DNA from: Magnetococcales bacterium
Lineage (GTDB): Bacteria > Pseudomonadota > Magnetococcia > Magnetococcales > DC0425bin3
Direction: 5' to 3'
Length of the DNA: 63,964 bases
NCBI GenBank assembly: GCA_015231175.1
Contig: JADGBZ010000013.1
Location: 1-63,964, forward strand
A program made the position numbers and the translations under genes. The notes beneath the pieces are model-generated. The model saw nothing but the letters and a program-made list of their open reading frames with translations, made no database searches and was not told the DNA's origin. Shown in pieces: positions 17,437 through 26,372 of the stretch; position 1 is the first letter of the stretch; every line of letters starts with the position of its first letter.

Positions 17437-18234
17437 ATGGAGCAGGTACATTTGTTTCTCATGTACGCCGTGTTGGGTGCCGTCTCGGGTGTTTTGGCCG
17501 GCCTGCTGGGTGTGGGTGGGGGCATCGTTCTGGTGCCTGTTTTGCTCTTCTCCCTGGAAACACAGGGGGTTGCAGCGACGGTTTCCATGCACATGGCCTT
17601 GGGAACCTCCCTGGCCATCATCGTGATCACGGCGCTGGCATCGGTGCGCGCCCATCACCGTCGGGGAGCGGTGGAGTGGCCCATTGTTTGGCGCATCACC
17701 CCAAGCATTTTGTTTGGCACGCTGCTCGGGTCGGGTTTGGCGGACCACCTGTCCGGTACCGTTCTGAAAAAAATTTTTGGCCTTTTCGCCTTGAGCCTGG
17801 CCTTTTATCTGGCCTTTGGCCGCCCCCCTGCGGCCAATCGGACCCTGCCGCGCACCGCAGGCATGGCCATGGTCGGCAGCGGTGTCGGCTTCGTATCCGC
17901 TTTGATGGGAATCGGTGGAGGAAGTCTTTCGGTGCCCTTCATGGTCTGGTGCAATGTGACCATGCGGCAAGCCGTGGCCACCTCGGCGGCCATTGGCATG
18001 CCCATCGCGATCGCTGGCGCCACAGGCTATGTCATCACGGGGTGGGGAAACCCCCTTCTACCTTCCATGAGCCTGGGTTACGTTCACCTCTCCGCGCTCC
18101 TGGCCGTGGCCCTCTCCAGTGTCTTTTCCGCTCCCCTGGGCGCACGCTGGGCGCATAGCATCCCCCCCCTGCTGTTGCGACGCCTTTTCGCCACCCTGCT
18201 CCTGATGCTGGGTGGGCGCATGCTTCTGGTATAG
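17437..18234 (+). CDS. TSUP (TauE/SafE) family membrane transporter
   Basis: 265 residues with about eight transmembrane helices in two homologous halves, each opening with the family's glycine-rich motif: GLLGVGGGIVLVPVL and ALMGIGGGSLSVPFM. Family members export or import sulfur-containing anions (sulfite, sulfoacetate, thiosulfate); substrate unknown here. CCGAGG precedes the ATG at 17437; an in-frame extension overlapping the PilZ gene is unlikely. Confidence 0.88.
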   Translation: MEQVHLFLMYAVLGAVSGVLAGLLGVGGGIVLVPVLLFSLETQGVAATVSMHMALGTSLAIIVITALASVRAHHRRGAVEWPIVWRITPSILFGTLLGSGLADHLSGTVLKKIFGLFALSLAFYLAFGRPPAANRTLPRTAGMAMVGSGVGFVSALMGIGGGSLSVPFMVWCNVTMRQAVATSAAIGMPIAIAGATGYVITGWGNPLLPSMSLGYVHLSALLAVALSSVFSAPLGARWAHSIPPLLLRRLFATLLLMLGGRMLLV

Positions 18235-18255
18235 AACGTCCCCCAAAAGGTGCTG

Positions 18256-18286
18256 ATAACCATGCAGCATCCCTCCAAGAAAAGCT
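18256..18286 (+). repeat. Possible degenerate left end of the MITE-like element
   Basis: ATAACCATGCAGCATCCCTC followed by CAAGAAAAGC resembles the left end of intact copies (GTAACYRTTCACCACCCTTG, CAAGAAAAGC), but the conserved core does not follow. It lies in the convergent TSUP/mddA intergenic region. Confidence 0.35.
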
Positions 18287-18308
18287 CAGCGCAACCATTC
18301 ACCATCCT

Positions 18309-19052
18309 TTACCGTTCTTCGACGGACCGCCTGATCAAGGGCACGAGCATGGGCACCCGCTTGCGGTAAAGCCCATAGGGTTCTCCCAGAGTGGTCAACA
18401 TGTCGCGCTCTTCCAGGAAAATGCCGATGAAGATATAGGCGCTCATGAAAGCCGCCCATAAAAAATGGCCCCATGTCATGACAGGAACCGCCCAAAACGC
18501 CACCATGGTGCCAACCATGATCGGGTGGCGGACGACCTTGTACATCCCCCTTTCATCAAACCGGGGTGGGGCATAAGGAAGACCCCGCATATGACAATAC
18601 ACCTGCCGCATGCCGAACAGATCGTAGTGATCGATCTGAAACGACGCCGCCAAGGGAGACAAAAGGGCCACGATGAACACCATCTGGATCATCCAGACAC
18701 CGGCCACATTCTCCACGCGCCACAACTCCCCCAGAATAGGCTGCCACAATCCCATGATCAACGCCAGCAACAACGATGCGACCAGGACATAGACGCTGCG
18801 TTCCAGGTGGGCGGGAACATGCCTGGTGAGCCATGCCTTGAAAAAGGGTCGGGAAGCCACGCTGTGATGAACGGCGAAAAGGAGCATCAGGAGGGTATCG
18901 ATCCCCAAAGATTGGAACAGCGGAACCCCTACCTGGGGAAAATCAATCGACTTGGGTACATACACATTGGCCAGGAAACCGGCAAGATAGACAAAGACCG
19001 CATTGAAGGCGGCATAGGCCATCAAACCAAAAATAAAATGAAGCAGGCGCAT
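18309..19052 (-). CDS. mddA: Methanethiol S-methyltransferase-like membrane protein (MddA/NnrU family)
   Basis: 247 residues, 5-6 transmembrane segments. It follows the MddA pattern closely: VPKSIDFPQVG, LFAVHHSVASRPFFKAWL, HLERSVYVLVASLLLAL, then the isoprenylcysteine-methyltransferase-type VVRHPIMVG and EERDMLTTLGEPYGLYRKRV. MddA methylates methanethiol to dimethyl sulfide with SAM; this is inferred from family resemblance, and NnrU-like proteins are close relatives. The ATG lies 55 bases after the hypF stop, inside the first unit of a 51-bp tandem duplication. Confidence 0.75.
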   Translation of the reverse strand: MRLLHFIFGLMAYAAFNAVFVYLAGFLANVYVPKSIDFPQVGVPLFQSLGIDTLLMLLFAVHHSVASRPFFKAWLTRHVPAHLERSVYVLVASLLLALIMGLWQPILGELWRVENVAGVWMIQMVFIVALLSPLAASFQIDHYDLFGMRQVYCHMRGLPYAPPRFDERGMYKVVRHPIMVGTMVAFWAVPVMTWGHFLWAAFMSAYIFIGIFLEERDMLTTLGEPYGLYRKRVPMLVPLIRRSVEER

Positions 19053-19141
19053 GTTCTATGATACCCCAACTTTGGAAGGCTGCCGGAAATGAAGCAAACG
19101 CATGTCTTATGATACCCCAACTTTGGAAGGCTGCCGGGAAT
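19040..19141. repeat. Two-unit 51-bp tandem duplication at the hypF/mddA junction
   Basis: Unit 1 (19040-19090) and unit 2 (19091-19141) are identical at 46 of 51 positions. Each unit, read leftward, contains the last codons of hypF with a stop (TAA in one, TAG in the other), a short spacer, and an ATG followed by codons for R-L-L-H-F, the mddA start. Unit 2 therefore encodes a decoy 15-codon frame (MRLLHFRQPSKVGVS) ahead of the true mddA start. Confidence 0.9.
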
Positions 19142-21422
19142 GTCGGATGGTTGCGCGATGTCTCGCCGCTGCCTCGACGATCTGACCAAAGGCTATGCCG
19201 CCATCATTACCGGGAAATTGGGTGTGCAACAAGGTGGAGAAACGATTTTCCGCCAAGAGGGCGATGGCGGATTCGGTCAACAGGCGATTCTGGAACACCC
19301 CACCTGTCAGTCCAACCCGACTGACACCCGTTTGCTCCCGCACCGTGCAGGCCGTGTGCAGGATGGCAAAGGCCAATGAGGCATGAAACCGGGCCGCCTG
19401 AACGTCGGGAGACTCCCGGGATCGATAAAGGGAGTGCAGCAAGGGCTCCCAGTCCAGTTCCAGGAGCCGTTGCGGCAAAAAACGGTAGGGAAGCGCCATG
19501 GCCTCGGTTCGGGTATGACCTGCCACGGCTTCCAACTCCATGGCTGCCTGCCCCTCGTAGGTAGCCACCATCCGTCCGAGGATCAACGCCGCCGCTGCAT
19601 CGAACAACCTGCCCACTGCATGGGTGGGCAAGGTGTTGATTCTCCTTTCCCAGGCTTGTCTGACCAGACCCCATTCAGGCTGGGGAGGACGCCACGACAA
19701 ACCGCACTCCCAGCACAATCCGGCTGCTGACCGCCAAATCTCGCGTGTCACCCGATCTCCGCCAGGCAGGGAGAATGTGCGCATGGTCGCCACGCGCTGC
19801 CAGTTGCCGGGCGTTCCCAACAAGGCCTCCCCCCCCCAAAAGGAGCCGTCGAAGCCCAAACCCAGGCCATCCCAGGTAAAAACCAGGGTCGGCTCGGTTT
19901 GATTCTCCACCTCCCCCAGCAGGGAGGATGCGTGCGCCACATGGTGCTGGACCTGGTATACAGGCAATCGTTGCCGCTCCGCCCATTGGACCGCCTGATA
20001 TTCAGGGTGCAGATCCACCACCAAACCCCGGGGCGTCACCCCGTAAAGGGTTTGCAGATCCCCGATCACCTGTTGAAACATGTCCAGCGCACGCGGTGAT
20101 TGTAAATCTCCGATATGTGGCGACATGACCACCCGCTTCTCCCAGGCCAGGGCAATCGTGTTTTTCATCTGGCTGCCGGTCGCCAGAATGGGCTCTTCCA
20201 GAGCAAACGGAAGCGAATACTCCTGGGGCGCCAGGCCTCTCCCTCCCCTGATCAATCGGGCCTGCCCGGCGATCACCCGAAACACCGAGTCATCTGCCGG
20301 ACGGCGAATGGGACGATCATGGTGCAAAAAGCCGTCGGCGACCTGGGCCAGGCGCTCCTCCACCTCCTCTGCCCGGGTCAGTACAGGGTCGCCACGCAAA
20401 TTGGCCGAGGTCGCCAATAGCGGCCTGCCAAATTTTTGCGTCAAGAGGTGGTGCAATGGACTGTAGGGGAGCATGACGCCCACCTCGTTCAGGCCCGGGG
20501 CAACCTCCAGCGGGAGCAGGGAATCCGCGCAACGGGGGAGAAGAACGATGGGACGAGCCGGATCGGTCAACATCGCCGCATGGGCCAGCTCCAGCGTGAC
20601 GACGCTGCGCACAAGATCCAGACCATCGCAGCCCGCTTCAGGAACCATCACTGCCAGGGGTTTGTCAGGTCGGGGCTTTTTTTCCCGAAGGCGCGCTATC
20701 GTTTCCCGTCGGCCCGCATCCCCCATCAAGTGGTACCCGCCGACCCCCTTGACCGCCACGATCTCCCCCCGCGCAAAGGCTGCGAGGCAAGCATCCAGCG
20801 CTGGGTCCGAACCTTGAACGATGCAACCGGTTGCGTGATAGGTCAAGCGGGGGCCACAATCCGGACAAGCCAGGGGCTGGGCATGAAAACGCCGGTCCAG
20901 GGGATTGTCAAACTCGGCGCGACAGGGTTCACACAATGGAAAACCGGCCATGGCGGTGTTGTTCCGATCATAAGGCAACCGGTCCATGATGGTATAGCGC
21001 GGGCCACATTGGGTGCAGTTGGTGAAGGGGTAATGGTAACGGCGTGCCTGGGGATCCGCCATCTCCTCGCGGCAAGCGGAACAGAGGGATTGATCGGGAG
21101 GGATGCATGGCCAGGTATCTCCCTTCTCCTGGCTGGGGAGGATGACAAATCCAGGTGCATCCTGGGGCAACGCCTCGGCAACCTTCTCCAAACCGGGACG
21201 GGCCAGAGGGGGATGGCGTGTCAAAAGATCCCGGATAAAACCTTCCAGAGCCTCAGGCCGACCTTGCACCCTGATCTCCACCCGGGAACCCGTGTTGCGA
21301 ACCCAGCCCGACAGCGCCCACTCCCTGGCCAGGCGAAAGACGAACGGACGAAACCCGACGCCCTGTACCTGACCGGTCAAGGTCAGGTGCCGAGCCAACA
21401 GGAGGGGCTTTTCATCAGGCAT
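19107..21422 (-). CDS. hypF: Hydrogenase maturation carbamoyltransferase HypF
   Basis: 771 residues in the full HypF order: acylphosphatase (QVQGVGFRPFVFRLA), two C4 zinc fingers (CSACREEM...CTQCGPRY and CEPCRAEF...CPDCGPRL), a YrdC-like domain (KGVGGYHLM, KPLAVMV, RPIVLLPR) and a Kae1-like carbamoyltransferase domain (QHHVAHASSLL, LTGGVFQNRLL). HypF makes the carbamoyl group that becomes cyanide on the NiFe-hydrogenase iron. No other hyp or hydrogenase gene is in the window. Its ATG overlaps the moeA stop by eight bases. A start eight codons earlier is possible. Confidence 0.96.
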   Translation of the reverse strand: MPDEKPLLLARHLTLTGQVQGVGFRPFVFRLAREWALSGWVRNTGSRVEIRVQGRPEALEGFIRDLLTRHPPLARPGLEKVAEALPQDAPGFVILPSQEKGDTWPCIPPDQSLCSACREEMADPQARRYHYPFTNCTQCGPRYTIMDRLPYDRNNTAMAGFPLCEPCRAEFDNPLDRRFHAQPLACPDCGPRLTYHATGCIVQGSDPALDACLAAFARGEIVAVKGVGGYHLMGDAGRRETIARLREKKPRPDKPLAVMVPEAGCDGLDLVRSVVTLELAHAAMLTDPARPIVLLPRCADSLLPLEVAPGLNEVGVMLPYSPLHHLLTQKFGRPLLATSANLRGDPVLTRAEEVEERLAQVADGFLHHDRPIRRPADDSVFRVIAGQARLIRGGRGLAPQEYSLPFALEEPILATGSQMKNTIALAWEKRVVMSPHIGDLQSPRALDMFQQVIGDLQTLYGVTPRGLVVDLHPEYQAVQWAERQRLPVYQVQHHVAHASSLLGEVENQTEPTLVFTWDGLGLGFDGSFWGGEALLGTPGNWQRVATMRTFSLPGGDRVTREIWRSAAGLCWECGLSWRPPQPEWGLVRQAWERRINTLPTHAVGRLFDAAAALILGRMVATYEGQAAMELEAVAGHTRTEAMALPYRFLPQRLLELDWEPLLHSLYRSRESPDVQAARFHASLAFAILHTACTVREQTGVSRVGLTGGVFQNRLLTESAIALLAENRFSTLLHTQFPGNDGGIAFGQIVEAAARHRATIRHSRQPSKVGVS

Positions 21423-22620
21423 AATCGATGAGCCAAACCTCAGCAATGTCTCCCATATTCATCTCCAGGGGGGATGGCGGCAATACGATGAAGGCATTGG
21501 CCCGGCTCATGCTGGTCAGCATGCCAGACCCCTGGGCCCCCGTGCTCTCCACCCAGGCGCCGTCGGCAGCAAAGTGGACCACACCCCGTTGAAAGTCCAT
21601 GCGGGTGTGTTTTTTGACCAAGCGTCCCCGCAAAGGCAGTTGCAGACAACGATCAGGCTCCGGTGCAGCCCCCATCATGCGCAGCAAAGCAGGCCGCACC
21701 AAGAGCAGAAAAACCGCCAGGCAGGAGACCGGATTGCCCGGCAGGCCGAAAAAAGCCGCCTTGCCCAGGCGGCCATAGGCCTGAGGTTTGCCTGGTTTCA
21801 TGCCCACCTTCCAAAAATCGATGACCCCCTCCTTGGCAAGAATTTCCTTGACCAAATCATAGTCACCAACGGAAACCCCACCCGTGGTGATGACCGCATC
21901 GGCAGAGGTGGAACCTTTCCGCAGCGCGGCCCGGATCTGTTCACGGTCATCCCGGACCAGACCCAGATCGATCACCGTGATACCCATGGCCTCCAGGGAG
22001 GCCCTCAAAGTGGTTCGATTGCTGTCGTAGACGTGGCCCGGCGCCAATGGGGCGCCAACCGCCTGGATCTCGTTGCCGGTGGAGAGCAAAGCCACCCGCA
22101 GGCGTGACATGACCATGATATGGGCAAAGCCCAGGGAGGTCAGCAGTCCCAGATCAGCCGGGGTGAGCCTGCGTCCCTGGGGGAAAACCTGCGTGCCGGC
22201 ACGAATATCCTCTCCAGCCCGGCGCAGGTTTTGGCCGGCACGTTGGCCAGCGGGTATCGTGACCCGGTCGGCCTCCCGGCGCGTCTCTTCCTGCATGACG
22301 ACACAGTCACAACCGCCCGGTATGGGTGCGCCTGTCATGATACGCACCGCCTCCCCGGATGCCAGGGGGCGATTGAGGCGGTTTCCGGCAGGCAGGTCGG
22401 CGACAACTGTCAGGGTCGTTTCATCGGTTGGCGACAAATCCGCCAGGCGCACGCCATAGCCATCCATGGCGCTGTTGTCATGATTGGGAACATCGAGGGT
22501 GGCCAGAATCGACGTGGCCAGAACCCGCCCCAAACCAGCCCACACATCAATCCGTTCTGTCCGGGTGATCGGGGCCACACCTGCCATGACCCGTTCCCGG
22601 GCCTCTGCAAACGAGATCAT
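21415..22620 (-). CDS. moeA: Molybdopterin molybdenumtransferase MoeA
   Basis: 401 residues with standard MoeA architecture. The N-terminal region has NSAMDGYGVR-type sequence (NHDNSAMDGYGV), and GAPIPGGCDCVVMQEE follows. The MogA-like domain carries TTGGVSVGDYDLVK and GMKPGKPQAYG, with LPGNPVSCLAVF before the C-terminal barrel. It inserts molybdate into adenylylated molybdopterin, the step after the MogA domain of the fusion at 7376-8539. Between a radical SAM gene (three-base gap) and hypF (overlap) on the same strand. Confidence 0.96.
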   Translation of the reverse strand: MISFAEARERVMAGVAPITRTERIDVWAGLGRVLATSILATLDVPNHDNSAMDGYGVRLADLSPTDETTLTVVADLPAGNRLNRPLASGEAVRIMTGAPIPGGCDCVVMQEETRREADRVTIPAGQRAGQNLRRAGEDIRAGTQVFPQGRRLTPADLGLLTSLGFAHIMVMSRLRVALLSTGNEIQAVGAPLAPGHVYDSNRTTLRASLEAMGITVIDLGLVRDDREQIRAALRKGSTSADAVITTGGVSVGDYDLVKEILAKEGVIDFWKVGMKPGKPQAYGRLGKAAFFGLPGNPVSCLAVFLLLVRPALLRMMGAAPEPDRCLQLPLRGRLVKKHTRMDFQRGVVHFAADGAWVESTGAQGSGMLTSMSRANAFIVLPPSPLEMNMGDIAEVWLIDYA

Positions 22621-22623
22621 GTT

Positions 22624-24123
22624 TTATCCTTCCCCGGTATCCGTGACCTCCTGGTACGCATAAGCGTTGAAGGCCAGCAGCGGTAAAATCGTTGAGATGC
22701 GAACACGACTGTCAAACATTTTTGGCAATAGTCTGAGAATGAATCGACTGCGCGGGAGATTGGTGGAAAACAGGAACGTCAGCAACCGCAAGGCAAAAAG
22801 CAGGCGATACTTCAGCTTGACCGGGTCGTGCCGGTTGGAGTGCGCCCAAAAATCCCGCTCCCAGTAGTGATTGAGACGTTTCCAGATGGCAGGGAAAGAG
22901 TAAACTTTGCGAATCAAACGGCGATGGCCGGTCAGCAGGGCCTCCGGCGTCATGGGAGATGGCTTGAAAACAACGTGGTTGGAGTCATATCGATTCCAAT
23001 CCTCGTGCAGAATCCGGCCCTCTTTTTTCATGCGTTCGAAAAGTGGAGTACCCGGGAAAGGAGTGAGGATGTTGATGACCGGACCCAACAGGTTGGTCTC
23101 CGCGATAAAATCAGCCAGGTGGTCAAAACTGGCCTGGGTATCCCCGTCATAACCGACGATGAACGAGGCATGCACCAGAATGCCTGTCGCCTGGATCCTG
23201 GCGATGGCGGTTGCATAGTCATACTTGAGATTCACATCCTTGTTCATCTGTGCCAGATTATGCGCGTCGATGGACTCCAGACCAATCAGGACGGCGCCAC
23301 AACCACTCTCCCGCATGGCCTGCAACAGAACGTCGTCCTTGGCCAGATTGACAGAGGCCTGACAAGACCAACTGAGATTGAGCGGCTTGATGGCCTGAAA
23401 CAACTCCAGGGCAAATTTTTTGTTCGCGATGATGTTGTCATCGGCGAAAAAGATGGACTTCTTTTTATCGAAGCCATGTTCAGTCCGACCCACAGCGTGA
23501 ATTTCATCCAGGACCTGTTCCACGGATTTGTGTCGTACCCGGTTGCCATCGTAGGCATATACGGAACAGAACTCACAACGGAATGGGCACCCCTTGGTGG
23601 TTTGAATGACATCCAGCAGATAGTTGCAATGGCTGAGTCCCTGACGATCAGGCAGGGGATATCGCTTCAGATCGACAAGGGTATCGGCCTGATAACTCCG
23701 TTGCAAGACCCCCTTCTCGGCATCCTGGAGAACGACCGGCCAAATTTGTTCCGCCTCGCCGGAAACCACCGTATCGCAGTGGGCCAGGGACTCTTCCATG
23801 CACATGGAAGGGTGTATCCCACCCAGGACCGTCTTGACCCCCCGTTGCCGATACATGGCGGATATCTCATACGCCCGTTTGGCAAACATGGTCCGGGCGC
23901 TGATCCCAACCAAATCCGGAACCCAGGAAAAATCGATATCTTCCAAATGCTCATCGAAGATGCGCACGGTGTGGTTTTTGGGCGTCAAGGCAGCCAGGGT
24001 GGGTATGGCCAGCAGGTAGGAGAAATGTTTCCGGGTGAACAAAAACTCCGTGTAGAACCGATAGTCATAGAAACTTCTCTCGGGGCCGGCATAACTCCTG
24101 GGGATGATCAGAGCTATCTTCAC
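22624..24123 (-). CDS. B12-binding-domain radical SAM protein
   Basis: 499 residues. An N-terminal cobalamin-binding-like domain (GISARTMFAKRAYEI, GGIHPSMCMEE) precedes a radical SAM core with the cluster motif CPFRCEFC (Cys179, 183, 186). A GLESIDAHNLAQMNK segment follows, and the DUF4070-like C-terminus contains a basic hydrophobic helix (KYRLLFALRLLTFLF). Such proteins do methylations or rearrangements; the substrate cannot be read. The start is GTG with no obvious Shine-Dalgarno, 12 bases after the OmpA-domain gene, so it may be co-transcribed with the exported-protein cluster upstream. Confidence 0.88.
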   Translation of the reverse strand: MKIALIIPRSYAGPERSFYDYRFYTEFLFTRKHFSYLLAIPTLAALTPKNHTVRIFDEHLEDIDFSWVPDLVGISARTMFAKRAYEISAMYRQRGVKTVLGGIHPSMCMEESLAHCDTVVSGEAEQIWPVVLQDAEKGVLQRSYQADTLVDLKRYPLPDRQGLSHCNYLLDVIQTTKGCPFRCEFCSVYAYDGNRVRHKSVEQVLDEIHAVGRTEHGFDKKKSIFFADDNIIANKKFALELFQAIKPLNLSWSCQASVNLAKDDVLLQAMRESGCGAVLIGLESIDAHNLAQMNKDVNLKYDYATAIARIQATGILVHASFIVGYDGDTQASFDHLADFIAETNLLGPVINILTPFPGTPLFERMKKEGRILHEDWNRYDSNHVVFKPSPMTPEALLTGHRRLIRKVYSFPAIWKRLNHYWERDFWAHSNRHDPVKLKYRLLFALRLLTFLFSTNLPRSRFILRLLPKMFDSRVRISTILPLLAFNAYAYQEVTDTGEG

Positions 24124-24135
24124 GGGTCGGAACGG

Positions 24136-24861
24136 CTACATCGATCCGGTCAATCTGAATTGAACGCGCCGATTGTCCGCGCCGGTTGGATCATCGGGAT
24201 TCAGAAGCTCCCTGGGGCCTTTGCCCACCACGGACATGCGCTGCGCGGGCACATTTTCGGCCAGAAAATCCCGCACGGCCTTGGCGCGGGCTGCCGAGAG
24301 CCGCAAATTGTACTCCTGGCTGCCGGACGCATCCGTGTGACCTTCGATGGCAAAGCGGCAATGAGCCAATTGGTCGCTGTTCATGGCCTCGGCGACATTT
24401 TTCAGGGTCTTGGAGGCATCTGCGCTCAACTGGTAGGAGTTGAACTCAAAAGGAACGGACAATGCCACCGCATTCCCCTTGGGGCATTCGCCACCTGTAG
24501 CGGAGTGTGTCGAAGCACGATCTTCCTGATCCGCCGCCTTGGCTGCGGCCTTGCCGGCAGATTCGGAAACCGCCTTGTGCTCAGCCTTCGGAGGGGAGGC
24601 GCCAGCGCCGTCAAAAACGATGCCCCGGGTCTTGACCTTGGGACGACTCCCGACCTTACCCTCTCCCGCCCCATTTTCCCGGCTACCGGCCCCCAACAGA
24701 CCCTCGACAATATCCGTTGCACTGGGTTCCTTGCCTTGCAAGGAAACGACATCGCCGGCCAGAGCCCGATTGCCACATATGCAGACCGAAGCCGCCGCGA
24801 CAATCAACGCCCCACCCCATACCACGGCACGCACCTTCGGTAGGCAAACTGCTTTGAACAT
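24136..24861 (-). CDS. Exported OmpA-C-domain protein
   Basis: 241 residues. An N-terminal signal sequence (VVWGGALIVAAASVCICGNRALAG) leads to a low-complexity charged linker of about 90 residues, then an OmpA-like peptidoglycan-binding domain at ~130-240: VPFEFNSYQLS, IEGHTDASGSQEYNLRLSAARAKAV and DNRRVQFRL. No beta-barrel domain is present, so it is probably a periplasmic protein that ties a complex to peptidoglycan. GGGGGG precedes the ATG at 24861. It is the last envelope gene of the 29478-24136 leftward cluster. Confidence 0.87.
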   Translation of the reverse strand: MFKAVCLPKVRAVVWGGALIVAAASVCICGNRALAGDVVSLQGKEPSATDIVEGLLGAGSRENGAGEGKVGSRPKVKTRGIVFDGAGASPPKAEHKAVSESAGKAAAKAADQEDRASTHSATGGECPKGNAVALSVPFEFNSYQLSADASKTLKNVAEAMNSDQLAHCRFAIEGHTDASGSQEYNLRLSAARAKAVRDFLAENVPAQRMSVVGKGPRELLNPDDPTGADNRRVQFRLTGSM

Positions 24862-24958
24862 GTCACAACCCCCCTGACTCAACATCCCTTCACGAACACA
24901 CCTCCCAAACCGGGGAGGAAGATATCAGACTCACCAAAAAAACCATGGAAACGTTTTT

Positions 24959-25813
24959 TCAACGACCGACGGAGACATCCCCAACGCCGTCGATTTGAAT
25001 ATCCGGTTCAGTGAGGGATTTGGCAACGGTCACTCTGCCGACACCCTGCATCGATACACGCACCTTGCGGGCGACGCCACCGAAGGAGACATTGCCGCTC
25101 CCGGTCAGATCGATCTGCAACTGGTCGACCTCCCCCCCCTTGACCTGGATATCCGACGCACCCGCCGCAACGATGGTCAACTGGCCGGCAACAGAGGTAA
25201 TCTCGACACTGCTGGCCCCATCGGCACGCAACCTGGCCGCACCCACATCACCAGCTTTCAAGGTGCAGGCTCCGCCCACATCGACATCCAGGAAACCTGC
25301 CATGCCATCAATGTCAACCTGCTGGCAACTTCCGGTGACAGCGAGAGCAACCTTTTTGGATAGAAGAAGATCCAATCGCACGGGTTCGCGACCACTTGAG
25401 GCGCCATCTGTCACACGAACCCCGTCCACACGCACACTGCCTATTTCGATAGACCCGGACGACTGGGTGATCGAACCAACCGTCGCCGATGTGGAAATAC
25501 GATTGCCGAATGATGATGTGGAAACATGACTGCCGAATGATGCGGTCCCCGTGGACTTTTCATGAACACTCAGCACTTTTCCTTGTTGCTGAAAACCGAG
25601 TGCATCCTTACCCAACGGACCCGAAGCGCCAAGCACCGTCTGTGGCTGGTCATGGGTATGGATCCGAATCGGGTGCAAGATGCCATCCAAACGAACCTTT
25701 TCCACTTGTCCACGCCAGAGGGGCTCCAGACTCTCGGCACACACCCCGCCGCTCCACAAGATGGCCGGCACGACAAAAAAAACCGACCCCAGACCAATGC
25801 GCGTTCTGCTCAT
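24959..25813 (-). CDS. Exported protein with head-GIN (DUF2807-like) beta-helix domain and the cluster's shared repeat
   Basis: 284 residues from MSRTRIGLGS. A signal peptide cleaves near VCA-ES. Residues ~103-131 (GNRISTSATVGSITQSSGSI) match the 29-residue repeat of the small protein at 29164-29478. The C-terminal half (~145-284) is a run of short beta units (VDIDGMAGFLDVDVGG, ARLRADGASSVEITSVAG) as in DUF2807/head-GIN domains of surface adhesin-like proteins. A SHVSTSSFGNRISTS stretch suggests local duplication. Likely extracytoplasmic and structural; function unknown. Confidence 0.78.
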   Translation of the reverse strand: MSRTRIGLGSVFFVVPAILWSGGVCAESLEPLWRGQVEKVRLDGILHPIRIHTHDQPQTVLGASGPLGKDALGFQQQGKVLSVHEKSTGTASFGSHVSTSSFGNRISTSATVGSITQSSGSIEIGSVRVDGVRVTDGASSGREPVRLDLLLSKKVALAVTGSCQQVDIDGMAGFLDVDVGGACTLKAGDVGAARLRADGASSVEITSVAGQLTIVAAGASDIQVKGGEVDQLQIDLTGSGNVSFGGVARKVRVSMQGVGRVTVAKSLTEPDIQIDGVGDVSVGR

Positions 25814-25878
25814 GAACCACCCGAACCTCAACCTCCGGGACAGCAGCGAAAACCACCCAAACCGCTGAACCGGGAAAC

Positions 25879-25987
25879 GTAACCACTCACCACCCTTGCA
25901 AGAAAAGTCTGGACATGAAAGCCTTTGTCAGGGCTTCGCCCCGAACCCCACCAGGAATCTCTCCTGGACCTGCCAGGGAGCCCCACC
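25879..25987 (+). repeat. MITE-like dispersed element, copy C (3'-truncated)
   Basis: It starts with GTAACCACTCACCACCCTTG and carries the core through the CCAGGAATCTCTCCTGG hairpin and CTGCCAGGGAGCC. Homology ends near 25987, just before the stop codon of the small exported protein gene at 25994. It is oriented against the surrounding genes. Confidence 0.8.
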
Positions 25988-25993
25988 CCCCCT

Positions 25994-26335
25994 TCAAGGC
26001 TCACCTTGCACCATGCACAGGGCATCACCCAGGACAAACAACTCGACCGGCAGGGCGTTCTTGCTGCGCGTCGTGAAGGAGATCGGCCTTTGACCAGCGA
26101 CAATATACTCCTTGGGATCAGCAAGGTTTTTGCGTTCCAAAATCTTGGCTCCATGTTGCCAGCAGGTCAGCGTGAAACCCCCGGCAAAGGGCTTGGCATC
26201 CGCCTTGCCCACGCCCAACCCCATATCCCCACTGATCCCGGCCAGCGCACACGGCGGCGAAGAGGCCAAACCGAGCAACAGAACCAAAGCTGGGAGAACC
26301 CTTACAGCAGTCAGATGCAACACAGCCGCGCCCAT
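25994..26335 (-). CDS. Small exported protein with two cysteines
   Basis: 113 residues. A hydrophobic signal sequence (VLPALVLLLGLASSPPCALA) is followed by an ~80-residue mature domain with two cysteines (TLTCWQHG and DALCMVQG) that could form one disulfide, and several predicted beta strands. I do not recognise the family. Size, export and position beside a CsgG-like gene recall the small curli accessory proteins (CsgE/F/H), but there is no sequence support for any of them. Confidence 0.7.
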   Translation of the reverse strand: MGAAVLHLTAVRVLPALVLLLGLASSPPCALAGISGDMGLGVGKADAKPFAGGFTLTCWQHGAKILERKNLADPKEYIVAGQRPISFTTRSKNALPVELFVLGDALCMVQGEP

Positions 26336-26372
26336 GACTTGACTCCGCTTCGATCAGGATGCCAAACCGACC

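Noticed and set aside
22828-24843. 671-residue open frame on the plus strand
   Set aside because: Antisense to the radical SAM and OmpA-domain genes; no family features.
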